49,994 bases of DNA from Cupriavidus taiwanensis (GTDB lineage Bacteria > Pseudomonadota > Gammaproteobacteria > Burkholderiales > Burkholderiaceae), in contig NZ_LT976855.1 of the NCBI RefSeq assembly GCF_900249755.1, forward strand, positions 1 through 49,994, read 5' to 3'. The notes below the pieces were generated by a model. That model made no database searches. It was not told where the DNA came from and saw nothing but the letters and a program-made list of their open reading frames with translations. Numbering within the stretch: the first letter of the stretch is position 1; each line of letters begins with the position of its first letter. Positions 34,659 to 44,855 of the stretch are shown here, piece by piece. A program made the position numbers and the translations under genes.

Positions 34659-35069
34659 ATGAGAAGGCTGTTGCGCCACCTATTGCTTTGGCTCGTTGTA
34701 TTTGCATTGCCGATGCAGAACGTCGGCGCAGCGGCTACTCTTTCGTGCGGCGAGCTGACCGAGCTGCGGCAGGGCGCCGGTCTCTTTGCCACCCTTGCCA
34801 CCATCGACGTCGCTGACGAGGCGAGCGCCGACGAGGCCGACGCACACTGCGATCCGAGGTCGCATCACTGTCCAGCAAGCAAAGCGCGCGGCAAGGCGCG
34901 CGGTTGTCAGGCGTGTTCTGCCTGCTCGGCCGCCTCGCCACTTGCCATCTTTGCCTTCTTGGGGACCCAAGCGTTGCCCATGAACGGCGCACTACCTGCG
35001 TCTCTTCTGTGGATATTTGCCAGCACAACGCCTGAGACGTTGCTGCGCCCGCCTTCCCGCCATCTCTGA
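34659..35069 (+). CDS. Exported cysteine-rich protein, DUF2946-like
   Basis: A 136-residue protein with signal peptide RRLLRHLLLWLVVFALPMQ and cysteine/histidine-rich middle (HCDPRSHHCPASKARG, GCQACSACSAAS), then a hydrophobic C-terminal part ending LLRPPSRHL. Size, signal peptide and RPP ending match the DUF2946 pattern I recall and the protein at 32533-32934. Likely periplasmic or membrane-associated. The start is the first good ATG; no strong ribosome site is seen. Confidence 0.6.
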   Translation: MRRLLRHLLLWLVVFALPMQNVGAAATLSCGELTELRQGAGLFATLATIDVADEASADEADAHCDPRSHHCPASKARGKARGCQACSACSAASPLAIFAFLGTQALPMNGALPASLLWIFASTTPETLLRPPSRHL

Positions 35070-35251
35070 CGCCGCCCACGCAACTCCTGGGCTGGCTACC
35101 TCCACCTTCGTAGATGTCGTCCTTCGGCCTGACCGAAGACGAAACAAACCTGCCTGCGCTCGTCCCTGTGCGAGAGCAAGGCAGGGCAATTATGGTGCGG
35201 CGTGCGATGTCGCCTGGCGGTCGCGCGCGCAGCACGATATTGGAGACAGCG

Positions 35252-36130
35252 ATGCGCATCTGTAATCAATGTAAGGCCCCGCTCAAAATTGACGTGTGGG
35301 CGTGCACCGCGTGCGGTTGGCAGCCCCGTGTTCTCGCCGGCGTGCTCTGCCTGGCACCTGCCATGATGGTCGACCATGATGGGTTTCACGAACCGCTCTT
35401 TGTCGAGTATGAGAAGCTCGAAGCGACGCACTTCTGGTTCGTCTATCGCCGCAAACTGATCCTGGACGCACTGCAGCGCTACTTTCCGGCCTTGCGCTCG
35501 TTCATGGACGTCGGTTGCGGGACCGCGGAGAACCTGCGCGCAGTCCAGGCCCGCTTCCCGCGTGCACGCCTGGTCGGCGGCGAGGCCTCGTTGCGCGCAC
35601 TGATGAAGGGGCAGCGCAAATGCAAAGCTCAGTTGTTGCAGATGGATGCCCGCGCAATTCCCTACAGCGACGCCTTCGATGTCCTCGGGGCGTTTGACGT
35701 CATCGAACACGTCGACGACGACGCCCAAGTGCTAGCGGAGATGTACCGTGCCTGCAGGAATGATGGGGGAATCGTATTGACAGTGCCCCAGCATCCGTCG
35801 CTGTGGAGCCATATGGACGATGCGGCCAAGCACAAGCGGCGCTATACCCGCCAAGAACTGGTGAAGAAAGTGGAGGCGGCCGGATTCGAAATCGTGGACG
35901 TCACCTCCTTCATGACGCTGCTGCTGCCTGCGATGGCCATCTCCCGGTTGTGGCAGCGCGCCAAGCCGCCCGGCGATGCCATGGACGACGGGTTTCGCAT
36001 TGGGGCGGCCATGAACGGCACGCTCGGGTGTGTTTGCACCCTCGAGCACAACCTAATACGGGCCGGCTTGCGTTTCCCGGCAGGCGGCTCGCTGTTGCTG
36101 GTGGCCAGGAAGAAGGGATGTTCTTTGTAG
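35252..36130 (+). CDS. SAM-dependent methyltransferase with N-terminal zinc ribbon
   Basis: A 292-residue class I methyltransferase. A zinc-ribbon-like N-terminus (CNQCKAPLKIDVWACTACGW) precedes the SAM-binding motif FMDVGCGTAENL (about residues 88-99) and the post-motif AFDVIEHVDDD, then VLTVPQHPSLWSHMD, typical of UbiE/COQ5-like methylases. The ATG at 35252 with GGAGAC upstream is preferred to the earlier 35114. The substrate is unknown. Its presence among copper genes is unexplained. Confidence 0.75.
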   Translation: MRICNQCKAPLKIDVWACTACGWQPRVLAGVLCLAPAMMVDHDGFHEPLFVEYEKLEATHFWFVYRRKLILDALQRYFPALRSFMDVGCGTAENLRAVQARFPRARLVGGEASLRALMKGQRKCKAQLLQMDARAIPYSDAFDVLGAFDVIEHVDDDAQVLAEMYRACRNDGGIVLTVPQHPSLWSHMDDAAKHKRRYTRQELVKKVEAAGFEIVDVTSFMTLLLPAMAISRLWQRAKPPGDAMDDGFRIGAAMNGTLGCVCTLEHNLIRAGLRFPAGGSLLLVARKKGCSL

Positions 36131-36379
36131 AGAGCGCAGTCACGCATGGGCCCATCGCGGCGTTTAGCGTCAACGACGAGGACGCCGCGGGCCGCGTCTC
36201 AAGCGCTCGCCAGGCTCGTCTGTGCGCAAGAGCGGACCTTCTTCCGGAATGCCTTGGCTCGCGCTGCCGTCAGGGCAAGCGTCGCAGGCGCGGCCCTCGC
36301 GACTGACAATCCAGGTCGTTAACCGCGACGACGTACCCATTTCTGCAACGCAGATGGATGCGGGAAAGCTTACGGGGAT
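36131..36379. other. Gap between the methyltransferase and the CzcE/CopH-like gene
   Basis: No gene recognised. The plus-strand frame that continues here is a shadow of the methyltransferase. The last part carries the regulatory repeat at 36380-36395. Confidence 0.5.
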
Positions 36380-36395
36380 GTAATTCGCGAGTAAC
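36380..36395 (+). promoter_or_regulatory. OmpR-type direct repeat upstream of the CzcE/CopH-like gene
   Basis: GTAAT (36380-36384) and GTAAC (36391-36395) with an 11-bp period, which on the other strand reads GTTAC-N6-ATTAC, similar to the boxes at 33948-34048. It lies about 70 bp upstream of the 36466 start. Confidence 0.45.
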
Positions 36396-36465
36396 GTCGT
36401 CGTGAGTCCCAGCCGCCTACCATGACACCTAAGAGGTTATGCCTCGAAACGTTATGGAGCGCATC

Positions 36466-36951
36466 ATGAACACCAAGAAGACCGCTTTGACCGCTTTGAC
36501 TGCATTGGCGCTGGCGGCCCTCTCCGTCCTATCCAGTTCACCGGCGTGGAGTGCGGACCAGACCAGAACCAATGCGGGCGACAACTGGGCGGAGCACGTG
36601 CGGCGGCAAGCCGCCGACCAAGCCAGCTCACCGGCACCGCTCACAGTGCCCAGCGCGATGGCTATAGCGCAGGCTGCTACTCCATTGGGGCCGCAGGCGA
36701 CGCTCTTCGGTAGCCTGGCGCCAGCGAACACGGCTGCACGCGCGGTGACGCTCGCTCCCGGCCTGAAGTCTGTCAATGTGGCCTCCGGCGACACCGTTAC
36801 TTTTCGCAGCGGCGCGCAGGAAGCCACCTGGACATTCGCCGAGCTTGTTCAAGGAAAATCCGTGGATCTTGGCGTCCTGTTCCCAGCGATGCCCAACGCC
36901 CAAGGCGTGCGCGTCTATATCGAGCGCAGCAAGCTCTATACCGGTGGCTAA
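36466..36951 (+). CDS. copH: CzcE/CopH-like periplasmic copper-binding protein
   Basis: A 161-residue protein; the ATG at 36466 is chosen for GGAG 6-9 nt upstream over earlier ATGs at 36439 and 36454. Signal peptide 1-28 (ending AWSA). The C-terminal domain (SVNVASGDTVTFRSG, TWTFAELVQGKSVDLGVLFP, VYIERSKLY) is of the CzcE family, which binds Cu(II) in the periplasm. The residues before it form a low-complexity linker. The symbol copH is by family and position next to a copQ-like gene, as I recall in C. metallidurans. A second CzcE-like gene is at 46419-46766. Confidence 0.75.
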   Translation: MNTKKTALTALTALALAALSVLSSSPAWSADQTRTNAGDNWAEHVRRQAADQASSPAPLTVPSAMAIAQAATPLGPQATLFGSLAPANTAARAVTLAPGLKSVNVASGDTVTFRSGAQEATWTFAELVQGKSVDLGVLFPAMPNAQGVRVYIERSKLYTGG

Positions 36952-36980
36952 GAAAGGCCGGTTTGCCAGGAGTGAAAACA

Positions 36981-37005
36981 TGACACATTTGTAATTTTGT
37001 CGTCA
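36981..37005 (+). promoter_or_regulatory. Imperfect inverted repeat upstream of the copQ-like gene
   Basis: TGACACA...TTTGTCGTCA: TGAC at 36981 and GTCA at 37002-37005 form the outer arms, with TTTGTAAT inside. It lies 76-100 bp upstream of the 37081 ATG and is a plausible response-regulator site (compare the TGACA of CusR-type boxes), but weaker than the direct repeats. Confidence 0.35.
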
Positions 37006-37080
37006 GGCCCTGGTGGGGTACATCTTTCTACACTGCAAGTGCAGGCTCACTGAGCCACTATCGAAACAAGGAGAAATAGA

Positions 37081-37317
37081 ATGCGTACATTGAAGAAGAC
37101 TGCCTTGGTGGCATTGACCGTGGCAACCCTTGGTGGCGTCGCGGGCATCGCGAATGCTGGCGTCAATTCGCCGCGAGACCCCTTTACCGACGGCGGGCAC
37201 GCCATGGGCACGCGCGATCCGTTCACCGATGGCAGTCACACCATGGGCACGCGGGACCCGTTCACCGACGGTAGCCACGCCGTAGGCCCTCGCGACACGT
37301 TCAGCGACGGCGCCTAA
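37081..37317 (+). CDS. copQ: CopQ-like small exported repeat protein
   Basis: A 78-residue protein with signal peptide (residues 1-26, ending ANA) and a mature part made of four near-identical units of about 13 residues (RDPFTDGGHAMGT, RDPFTDGSHTMGT, RDPFTDGSHAVGP and RDTFSDGA). AAGGAG lies upstream. It resembles small stress-induced periplasmic CopQ-type proteins of C. metallidurans with DPFTDG repeats, as I recall; the name is provisional. Asp, His and Met in each unit could bind metal. A perfect 12-bp hairpin follows. Confidence 0.65.
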   Translation: MRTLKKTALVALTVATLGGVAGIANAGVNSPRDPFTDGGHAMGTRDPFTDGSHTMGTRDPFTDGSHAVGPRDTFSDGA

Positions 37318-37383
37318 ATCTCGGCAACGCGCCGACCCGTCGGGGCGATGGGCCGCTTGCTGGGCCGGTGCGTTGACGCGGGG

Positions 37384-37412
37384 CGGGTATCGGGAAACTG
37401 TCCCGATACCCG
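37384..37412 (+). terminator. Strong hairpin downstream of copQ-like gene
   Basis: CGGGTATCGGGA (37384-37395), loop AACTG, TCCCGATACCCG (37401-37412): a perfect 12-bp stem followed by TTATTG. Confidence 0.75.
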
Positions 37413-37538
37413 TTATTGTGCTTGCGCGCGCGCCGAGGTTCAGCCTTGCCCATGCGCCGGCTCGGGTCGGACCAGGCCTGATCTAGGCAGACGGCATAGG
37501 CTGCAGCGGCCGGACCGCACCCAGCCCAGCGAGTCATC

Positions 37539-37564
37539 ATCGCGCCTTCGGCGCGATTCTTTTT
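37539..37564 (+). terminator. Second rho-independent terminator, before eptA
   Basis: ATCGCGCC (37539-37546), loop TTC, GGCGCGAT (37550-37557), followed by TCTTTTT. A perfect 8-bp stem with a T-run, 53 bp before the eptA start. Confidence 0.8.
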
Positions 37565-37616
37565 GTCTACCGCCGGCTCAACACAGCGTTGCGTGCTGCA
37601 ACGGCTGCGGCTGGTA

Positions 37617-39356
37617 ATGCCCGGCCTTTCCCCCCATGCGCCAATGTTGGAACCGAATCTAAACCGGTCGCGCCGTGACCCGCCTTCGCCCGACACACCA
37701 CCAAGCGGGGCGCGCGCAAATTGGGTGGGTCGCCCCTGGCGTCTGGAGGTCGGCGTCGAGACCTTGCTGCTCGGCTGCTGCCTATATTTTGTTCTCGTCC
37801 TGAACGGTCCGTTTTGGCGGGCGCTCTTCGCCGAACGGCCGTTGAGCGGGCTGCGCGATCTGGGCTACGGCGTGGCAGTGGGCACCGCGCTGGTCACGGC
37901 GCATTTTGTGCTGCTGGCGCCGTTCATGAACCGCTGGACCGCCAAACCGTTATTGACAATATTGGTCGTAGTGGCCGCCGGTGCCAGCTATTTCATGGGT
38001 CAATACGGCATCTACCTTGACCCCGGCATGGCCCGCAATGTGCTGCGCACCGACGTGGCGGAAGCTCGCGAGTTGCTGACGCTGCGTATGATGGGCAGCA
38101 TCGCGCTCTTGGCACTACCACCATTGTTGTTGTTGCCGTGGGTGACGCTGCGCCAGCGTTCACTGACGCGAAGCGTTGGCCTGCGCGTGGTCGCGATGTT
38201 GGTGGCCGTTGTTGTCGGCGTGGGGACGCTGTCCTTGGTGTTTAAGGATTTCGCAGCCCAGATGCGCAATCATAAGGAGATCCGCTATCTGCTCGCGCCG
38301 GTCAATGTAGTGTACGCCTTTAGCGGGGCGCTGGCACGCGATGCCAGTATCGCGAACCGGCCGCGCCAGCCGGTGGGCACCGATGCCCGGCTCGGCGCTA
38401 GCTGGGGCGAGCACAACAAGCCCCTGCTCTTCGTGATGGTCGTGGGAGAAACCGCACGAGCGGCGAACTGGGGGCTCAGTGGCAGGTCGCCTCATGACAC
38501 GACGCCGAACCTGGCGCAGCGCGCTGTGATCAATTTCGCTCAAGTCACCAGTTGCGGCACCAATACCGAGGTCTCTCTGCCCTGTATGTTCTCGTCCCAG
38601 GGACGTCGCAATTACGACGAAGATGCCATCAAGGCCAGCGAGTCATTGCTACACGTCATCGGACGAGCGGGACTGAAGGTGGGGTGGGCAGACAATCAAT
38701 CGGGATGCAAAGGCGTCTGTGCAGGCCTGCCCACGTGGCAGCCGGATCCTCAGGCTATGTCGGCGTTATGCGATCGCGACCGCTGCCTGGATGAAGTGTT
38801 GTTAGCCGGGGCGGAAGCTTTGCGGCACCAGCTACCTGGCAGCTTGGTCGTGGTCCTGCACCAACTCGGCAATCATGGTCCCGCGTACTACCGGCGGTAT
38901 CCGGCCCGATTCGCGCAGTTCGGTCCGACTTGCGACACCGATGATCTCTCGCGCTGTACCCCAGAGCAAATTCGCAACGCGTACGACAATGCATTGCTGT
39001 ACACCGATCATATGCTCGCACGCACCATCGACTGGCTACAACAACTCGAGGCGCGCTATGACACGGCCATGATCTATGTATCCGACCATGGCGAGTCGCT
39101 GGGAGAGCGCGGACTGTTCTTGCATGGCATGCCTTACGCGATTGCTCCGCGGGAGCAGACCGATGTACCGATGGTGATGTGGTTCTCAGCCTCATTCGCC
39201 CACCGCATGCGGCTCGATGTCTCCTGCCTGCGCGCGCGTGCGCGCGAACCCGCCACGCATGACCACTTATTCTCCACGGTCTTGGGCCTGCTGGATATCC
39301 GCACCCAGACCCGGGATGCCACCATGGATTTGTCGGCACGCTGCCGCAACGGATAA
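37617..39356 (+). CDS. eptA: Lipid A phosphoethanolamine transferase (EptA family)
   Basis: A 579-residue inner-membrane enzyme (an ATG at 37644 is an alternative; neither has a good ribosome site). Five transmembrane helices (to about residue 190) precede a periplasmic sulfatase-fold domain. The family motifs are VVGETARAANWGLSG, with the catalytic Thr317 in GTNTEVSLPCMF, and VSDHGESLGERGLFLHGMPYA. It transfers phosphoethanolamine from phosphatidylethanolamine to lipid A, lowering negative charge and reducing polymyxin and metal binding. It overlaps the PAP2 gene by one base. Confidence 0.92.
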   Translation: MPGLSPHAPMLEPNLNRSRRDPPSPDTPPSGARANWVGRPWRLEVGVETLLLGCCLYFVLVLNGPFWRALFAERPLSGLRDLGYGVAVGTALVTAHFVLLAPFMNRWTAKPLLTILVVVAAGASYFMGQYGIYLDPGMARNVLRTDVAEARELLTLRMMGSIALLALPPLLLLPWVTLRQRSLTRSVGLRVVAMLVAVVVGVGTLSLVFKDFAAQMRNHKEIRYLLAPVNVVYAFSGALARDASIANRPRQPVGTDARLGASWGEHNKPLLFVMVVGETARAANWGLSGRSPHDTTPNLAQRAVINFAQVTSCGTNTEVSLPCMFSSQGRRNYDEDAIKASESLLHVIGRAGLKVGWADNQSGCKGVCAGLPTWQPDPQAMSALCDRDRCLDEVLLAGAEALRHQLPGSLVVVLHQLGNHGPAYYRRYPARFAQFGPTCDTDDLSRCTPEQIRNAYDNALLYTDHMLARTIDWLQQLEARYDTAMIYVSDHGESLGERGLFLHGMPYAIAPREQTDVPMVMWFSASFAHRMRLDVSCLRARAREPATHDHLFSTVLGLLDIRTQTRDATMDLSARCRNG

Positions 39357-40177
39357 TGCCGCTCATGAGAGAAATGCCGTTGGTTCAGACGCCCGCCAGT
39401 CAGCGTTGGCTGCGCCAGCAATGGTGGCTGCTGGCATCGGCCGCGCTGGTGCTGGCCTACGTGTTCCAGCGCACCGAACTTGACCTCTGGCTTGAGGGCC
39501 GTTTCTACGATGCCGGTCGGGCGGTCTTCCCATTGCGCCAGCACTGGCTATTTGAAGCGGTGCTCCACAAAGGCGCGAAGTGGCTCACTTACCTCGCCGT
39601 AGCCGCGGCCATGGGTGTCTGCTGGCTGGGCTGGCGAGGGCGTCTGCCTTGGCTGCCGCGTCGCAATGTGTTGCTTGCCGCTGCGGGCATGGTGGTGATC
39701 CCGTTGAGCGTCACGCTCCTGAAGCTCATGACGGGACGCCATTGTCCCTGGGACATGGCTCAGTTCGGCGGCAGCCTGCCCTATATGCGGCTGCTGGATC
39801 CGCTGCCAGCTGACGTCAAGCCGGGACAATGCTTTCCTGCCGGTCACGCGGCCACCGGCTTTCTCTGGGTCGTGTGGGGGATCGCATTGCGTCCCGCCGG
39901 CCGTCGTTGGGCGTGGGTTGGGCTGGCTGGCGGACTGCTACTGGGCGGCACACTTGGCGCGGCCCGCATGGCGCAGGGCGCGCACTTCCTGTCGCACACG
40001 CTCGCGACCCTCTGGGTGGCGTGGGCGGTAAGTTTGCTACTCGCGTGGGCGCTGGGAGCCGACGTGCGGTTAGCCAGCGCCGCGCCGCGCCAAAGCCAGG
40101 AAGACTGCCCGCGCCATCGCAGACCACCGCCAGAACGCGACTCACAACTGTCTCGCGATGGCCTCGATCGGCTTTAA
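39356..40177 (+). CDS. PAP2-family membrane phosphatase
   Basis: A 273-residue membrane protein with five or six transmembrane helices. The three PAP2 motifs are KLMTGRHCPWD (motif 1), PAGHAATGF (motif 2, with the PSGH serine replaced by alanine) and ARMAQGAHFLSHTLAT (motif 3). TAATG overlap with eptA indicates coupled translation. Such PAP2 enzymes next to eptA may remove phosphate from lipid A or recycle undecaprenyl or diacylglycerol products; the substrate is inferred. The last about 35 residues are arginine rich and overlap the end of the nuclease-like gene. Confidence 0.85.
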   Translation: MPLMREMPLVQTPASQRWLRQQWWLLASAALVLAYVFQRTELDLWLEGRFYDAGRAVFPLRQHWLFEAVLHKGAKWLTYLAVAAAMGVCWLGWRGRLPWLPRRNVLLAAAGMVVIPLSVTLLKLMTGRHCPWDMAQFGGSLPYMRLLDPLPADVKPGQCFPAGHAATGFLWVVWGIALRPAGRRWAWVGLAGGLLLGGTLGAARMAQGAHFLSHTLATLWVAWAVSLLLAWALGADVRLASAAPRQSQEDCPRHRRPPPERDSQLSRDGLDRL

Positions 40178-41407
40178 GCCACTGCCAAAGCGCGCAATGC
40201 TTTCGCGATGCTCGCGCAGGCTGGAATAGGGGACATAGCGGATATTAAGTGCCGACACACGGCTAAAGGCCGGGCGGCTCAGTTGCGCGCGCACGTCGCC
40301 TTCGCGATCATCGGGTGCGACGAGGAAGAGATGCTTGCGGGCGGACTGGTCGGAACCGAGCGCCAGATCCAGCATGCGCACGATGCCGGAATAGATCGAG
40401 GTGGTATGTTCGACTTCAAAGGCGGCTTCGACCTCGAGGGTGGTGGCGTTTAGCCAGACAGTGTCAATCAATGGAACGGTATCGCCTCCCGCCACAAGCA
40501 GCGCCGGCGGCAACGTTGAGAGACAGCCCTGGCTCAAGGGCTCGCCGTTGTACAGCCGACTTCGGTCGTTCGTGGCAATCCAAACGGCAAAGCCGAGCGA
40601 CTTGCCGAGATCGCGCAGCCATCCCTGCACTTCGGTATGGGTGGCGTCTTCGGCCTGCCCCAGCTGAATCTGCCTGGCAAGCGCGGCAGCCTGCTCGCGC
40701 ACCTTGGCCAGTTCCTGCTGCCAGACGGCCACATCGTGGGCCTGCGCTTGCCGCGGTGGCAGCGGATAGCGCTGCATGCCGATGTCAAACAGCAGGCCCG
40801 CGATCGCGCCAAGGTCATTGGAGAGCAAATCCCGATAACGCTGATTCAGGGCGAGCACCCCCTCGCGCATCGCCAGATAGTGATCCCATTTGCCAAGCTT
40901 GACCGACGAGCCTGTCAGGGCGTTATAGCCATTGACAATCGCGGTATTGAATGGCATCACCAGCGTGGGATGAATGAAATACAGCAGGTTGGCCGCCGCC
41001 GGCCCGAGACCCTTGATGCCGAGGCTGCTCAGCTGGCGAATCGCATCAAGGACTTCGGATTCGGTGTCACAGCAGTTGCAGGTATGGAGCAGTCTGGCAA
41101 AAGCACGCTGATTGTCGGCATGCTCATAGATGTCTGGAATGCGCAGTTTTGGCTTCCACAGAAAGGCGTGATCCGCGCCTTTGAAAATCTGCCGTTGCTC
41201 TGCGATTGAAGACACCACGGTCTCGAGCGATGACCCCCGATACGCGTTGCCGAATGTACCGGCCTGGATCTCGTCGACCACCGCGCCGATGCCACGCCGA
41301 ATCGAGCGGAAATTCTTCAGCCGCTCCGGCCAAAGAAACCAGGTTTGATAGGCGCCGGCGGGATCGGTCTTCCAGCGCTCAATGAGGATGCGGATGGTGT
41401 CGGTCAT
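40142..41407 (-). CDS. Putative HhH plus restriction-like nuclease
   Basis: A 421-residue protein (start at MTDTIRIL; upstream ATGs exist). Residues 127-141 are a helix-hairpin-helix (LSSLGIKGLGPAAANLL), as in DNA glycosylase or DNA-binding proteins. The C-terminal third has AAFEVEHTTSIYSGIVRMLDL and KHLFLVAPDDREGDVRAQL, like the cores of certain PD-(D/E)XK restriction-type proteins, with FEVEH in place of ExK. The first half has no family I can name. It lies in reverse between the PAP2 gene and the copper-ATPase promoter and overlaps the PAP2 3' end by 36 bp. It is probably a defence or DNA-repair gene inserted into the cop cluster. Confidence 0.55.
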   Translation of the reverse strand: MTDTIRILIERWKTDPAGAYQTWFLWPERLKNFRSIRRGIGAVVDEIQAGTFGNAYRGSSLETVVSSIAEQRQIFKGADHAFLWKPKLRIPDIYEHADNQRAFARLLHTCNCCDTESEVLDAIRQLSSLGIKGLGPAAANLLYFIHPTLVMPFNTAIVNGYNALTGSSVKLGKWDHYLAMREGVLALNQRYRDLLSNDLGAIAGLLFDIGMQRYPLPPRQAQAHDVAVWQQELAKVREQAAALARQIQLGQAEDATHTEVQGWLRDLGKSLGFAVWIATNDRSRLYNGEPLSQGCLSTLPPALLVAGGDTVPLIDTVWLNATTLEVEAAFEVEHTTSIYSGIVRMLDLALGSDQSARKHLFLVAPDDREGDVRAQLSRPAFSRVSALNIRYVPYSSLREHRESIARFGSGLKPIEAIARQL

Positions 41408-41479
41408 GGTGTGCATTTTTGCCGGGCAGTGTATCACCGTGAGGCCTTTTGACCTGGCGCAATGTTGACGCGAACCGGC

Positions 41480-41510
41480 TTGACCTTCCCATTATCGGAA
41501 GCTCTACCGT
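41480..41510 (+). promoter_or_regulatory. CueR-type copper promoter with 19-bp spacer
   Basis: -35 TTGACC (41480-41485), 19-bp spacer, -10 TACCGT (41505-41510). Within it ACCTTCC (41483-41489) and GGAAGCT (41497-41503) form the dyad. It strongly resembles my memory of the E. coli copA promoter. It lies about 70 bp upstream of the DUF2933 gene and would drive the gene set to the cytochrome c. Confidence 0.8.
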
Positions 41511-41582
41511 TATCACAAGAAAGCTGGGCGCGGCGATTGACTGCCGGTCAGCTTCCCGTCATGGTCAAGTAAAGAGTCTGTC

Positions 41583-41858
41583 ATGAAAGCATGTCATTCC
41601 CCATCGACGCATCACGGCACCAACGCCGGCCAAGTCCGTCGGTTTCGCTGGTCGCTGCGTTGGGGGATCGTCCTTGCTGCCGTGGCAATGATCGCCGCCA
41701 TCGCGCTCGGGATGCCGCGTTGGAGTGCGGTTGCTTCCTGGTTGCCGTTTGCGCTAGTGTTATTGTGCCCGTTGATGCATCTATTCCATGGCGGCCACGG
41801 GCGCAGCGCGCCTTCGAAAGAGGGCGGCGATCCAGTGGACGGACAGCGCCACGACTAA
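41583..41858 (+). CDS. DUF2933-type small membrane protein
   Basis: A 91-residue protein with two transmembrane helices (about 25-45 and 50-66), then HGGHGRSAPSK. This pattern (membrane hairpin, then LMHLFHGGHG) is the DUF2933 family commonly beside copper or silver resistance genes. The start at 41583 has no strong ribosome site. Probable first gene of the CueR-driven operon. In C. metallidurans the corresponding position is that of copL, but I cannot confirm identity. Confidence 0.7.
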   Translation: MKACHSPSTHHGTNAGQVRRFRWSLRWGIVLAAVAMIAAIALGMPRWSAVASWLPFALVLLCPLMHLFHGGHGRSAPSKEGGDPVDGQRHD

Positions 41859-41871
41859 CAGGAGGCCTTCC

Positions 41872-44313
<2,442 letters not shown>

Positions 44314-44377
44314 GCTGGCGATGAGGCACTCGACCGGTGCTGACTTGTCTATTGACATGATGTTTTTCGGAGAATCC

Positions 44378-44794
44378 ATGAAGTATTTCTTGGCCACTGC
44401 CGCATTGCTCGCGGCCGCCACCGGCGCGCAAGCGGCCTCGCCGACGCTAACGGTGTACAAGGATCCCAGTTGTGGCTGCTGTGCAGAATGGGTCAAACAC
44501 GTGAACCAGGCCGGCATCCAGACCAAGGTCATTGATTCGTCCGACATGACGGCGGTCAAAGCCAGGCTCGGCGTCCCGACCCAGTTCGGCTCCTGCCATA
44601 CCGCGGTGATCGATGGCAGCGCGCAGGTGGTGGAGGGGCACGTGCCGGCAGCAGCGGTGCGCAAGCTCGCTGCGAAGCCGACCTTGAAAGGGGTCGCAGT
44701 GCCCGGCATGCCGGCAAACTCGCCAGGCATGGGGCAGATGGACGGAAAGCTTGTGACAGTGGATTTTAGCGGCAAGCCATTCTCGAAAGACTAG
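44378..44794 (+). CDS. copG: DUF411 periplasmic metal-binding protein (CopG-like)
   Basis: A 138-residue protein from MKYFLATAAL, preferred over the frame start at 44282. GGAG lies 7-10 nt upstream. Signal peptide 1-20 (ending AQAA). The mature part has the DUF411 signature YKDPSCGCCAEW (Cys32, Cys34, Cys35) and a Cys in QFGSCHT. It likely binds Cu(I) and takes part in redox handling in the periplasm. It lies 65 bp after the ATPase gene. Confidence 0.85.
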   Translation: MKYFLATAALLAAATGAQAASPTLTVYKDPSCGCCAEWVKHVNQAGIQTKVIDSSDMTAVKARLGVPTQFGSCHTAVIDGSAQVVEGHVPAAAVRKLAAKPTLKGVAVPGMPANSPGMGQMDGKLVTVDFSGKPFSKD

Positions 44795-44855
44795 GACTGC
44801 AGCGGGGCTGCGCGGGTAAGCGTTGCCAGAACTTCAGAACTGCCAGACAAAGGAC

